From assembly GCA_025667525.1 (NCBI GenBank), contig CM046879.1, forward strand, positions 385,353,039 through 385,417,038: a stretch of DNA of 64,000 nucleotides, read 5' to 3'. The notes under the pieces are model-generated. The model was given only the letters and a program-made list of their open reading frames with translations. It was not told where the DNA came from and ran no database searches. This DNA comes from Glebionis coronaria. Lineage: Eukaryota > Streptophyta > Magnoliopsida > Asterales > Asteraceae. Below are positions 63,905-64,000 of the stretch, piece after piece; position 1 is the first letter of the stretch, and each line of letters opens with the position of its first letter. Made by a program: the position numbers and the translations under genes.

Positions 63905-64000
63905 TTCGGGGACGAGTCAGGCTCGTGACTCGGTTAACAAAAACAAGCGCTTTTTGGGAGGCAACCCAATTATCTATCTATTTTCACAATAAGTGTAGGG
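63905..64000 (+). other. AthC 3' noncoding region, second copy (start only)
   Basis: Hairpin CGAGTCAGGCTCGTGACTCG at 63913-63932, followed by AAGCGCTT and GGGAGGCAACCC (to 63967) and the beginning of an AAGTGTAGGG tract at the window edge. A third LTR is expected outside. Confidence 0.8.

Larger units (their letters stand above)
54925..64000 (+). mobile_element. AthC: non-autonomous Athila derivative in tandem (LTR-internal-LTR-internal), right end outside window
   Basis: LTR (54925-~56545), internal region (56546-60428), LTR (60429-~62049), and a second internal region (62050 onward). Both internal parts have the primer site, leader and the same single ORF, with no RT, RNase H or integrase. 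Primer site, leader hairpin, post-ORF motif, 3' noncoding region and LTR start are Athila-like. The two units are nearly identical by eye. The insertion lies in the AthB pol. Confidence 0.9.

Overview
The window is plant nuclear heterochromatin made almost wholly of LTR retrotransposons nested inside one another; no host gene, tRNA, rRNA or CRISPR array was found. Two accessory retroelement proteins (a post-pol copia ORF at 14841 and a zinc-knuckle/acidic ORF at 56755) resemble, from memory and not from a search, unannotated proteins common in daisy-family (Asteraceae) genomes such as Tanacetum. The host is therefore probably an Asteraceae species with a large, repeat-rich genome.

The oldest layer is a Ty1/copia element of SIRE/Maximus type (CopS): pol at about 11.4-14.05 kb and an extra ORF from 14841 that resumes at 27497. 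Three elements sit in it: AthD (Ty3/gypsy Athila type, + strand, 3' part at 7177-~11390), TekG (Tekay/Del-type chromovirus, - strand, 16295-27491, target duplication GATCC) and AthB (Athila type, - strand, ~28431-54924, in four pieces). The second layer lies inside those. AthA (Athila, - strand, 1-7176, running off the left edge) interrupts AthD in its integrase. LardE (coding-free, + strand, 31405-38591, duplication TAGAA) and GypF (decayed gypsy, - strand, 38727-50999, duplication TCTAT) interrupt the AthB 3' noncoding region. AthC (non-autonomous Athila derivative, + strand, 54925 to beyond 64000) interrupts the AthB pol. AthC is a tandem LTR-internal-LTR-internal array. The joins were checked by matched target duplications (TekG, LardE, GypF) and by restored protein frame or repeat period. 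The 3' termini of Athila-type LTRs could not be fixed to the base.

All coding regions look dead: AthA, AthB and CopS mainly by nonsense codons, TekG by nonsense codons, a 13-nt deletion and frameshifts, GypF by heavy point decay including loss of an RT catalytic aspartate. AthC has no pol and would have needed an autonomous Athila such as AthA, AthB or AthD. It shares with them the tRNA-Asp primer site, a leader hairpin, a post-pol hairpin, a purine-rich U3 block and a gag-type zinc knuckle.

The least explained material is: the separate promoter-like segment before the copia extra ORF; two GT-AG bounded in-frame gaps in the TekG gag; arrays of TTCCGGAA-like motifs inside every Athila LTR with a different consensus in each family; and RNA hairpins conserved between autonomous and non-autonomous Athila elements.
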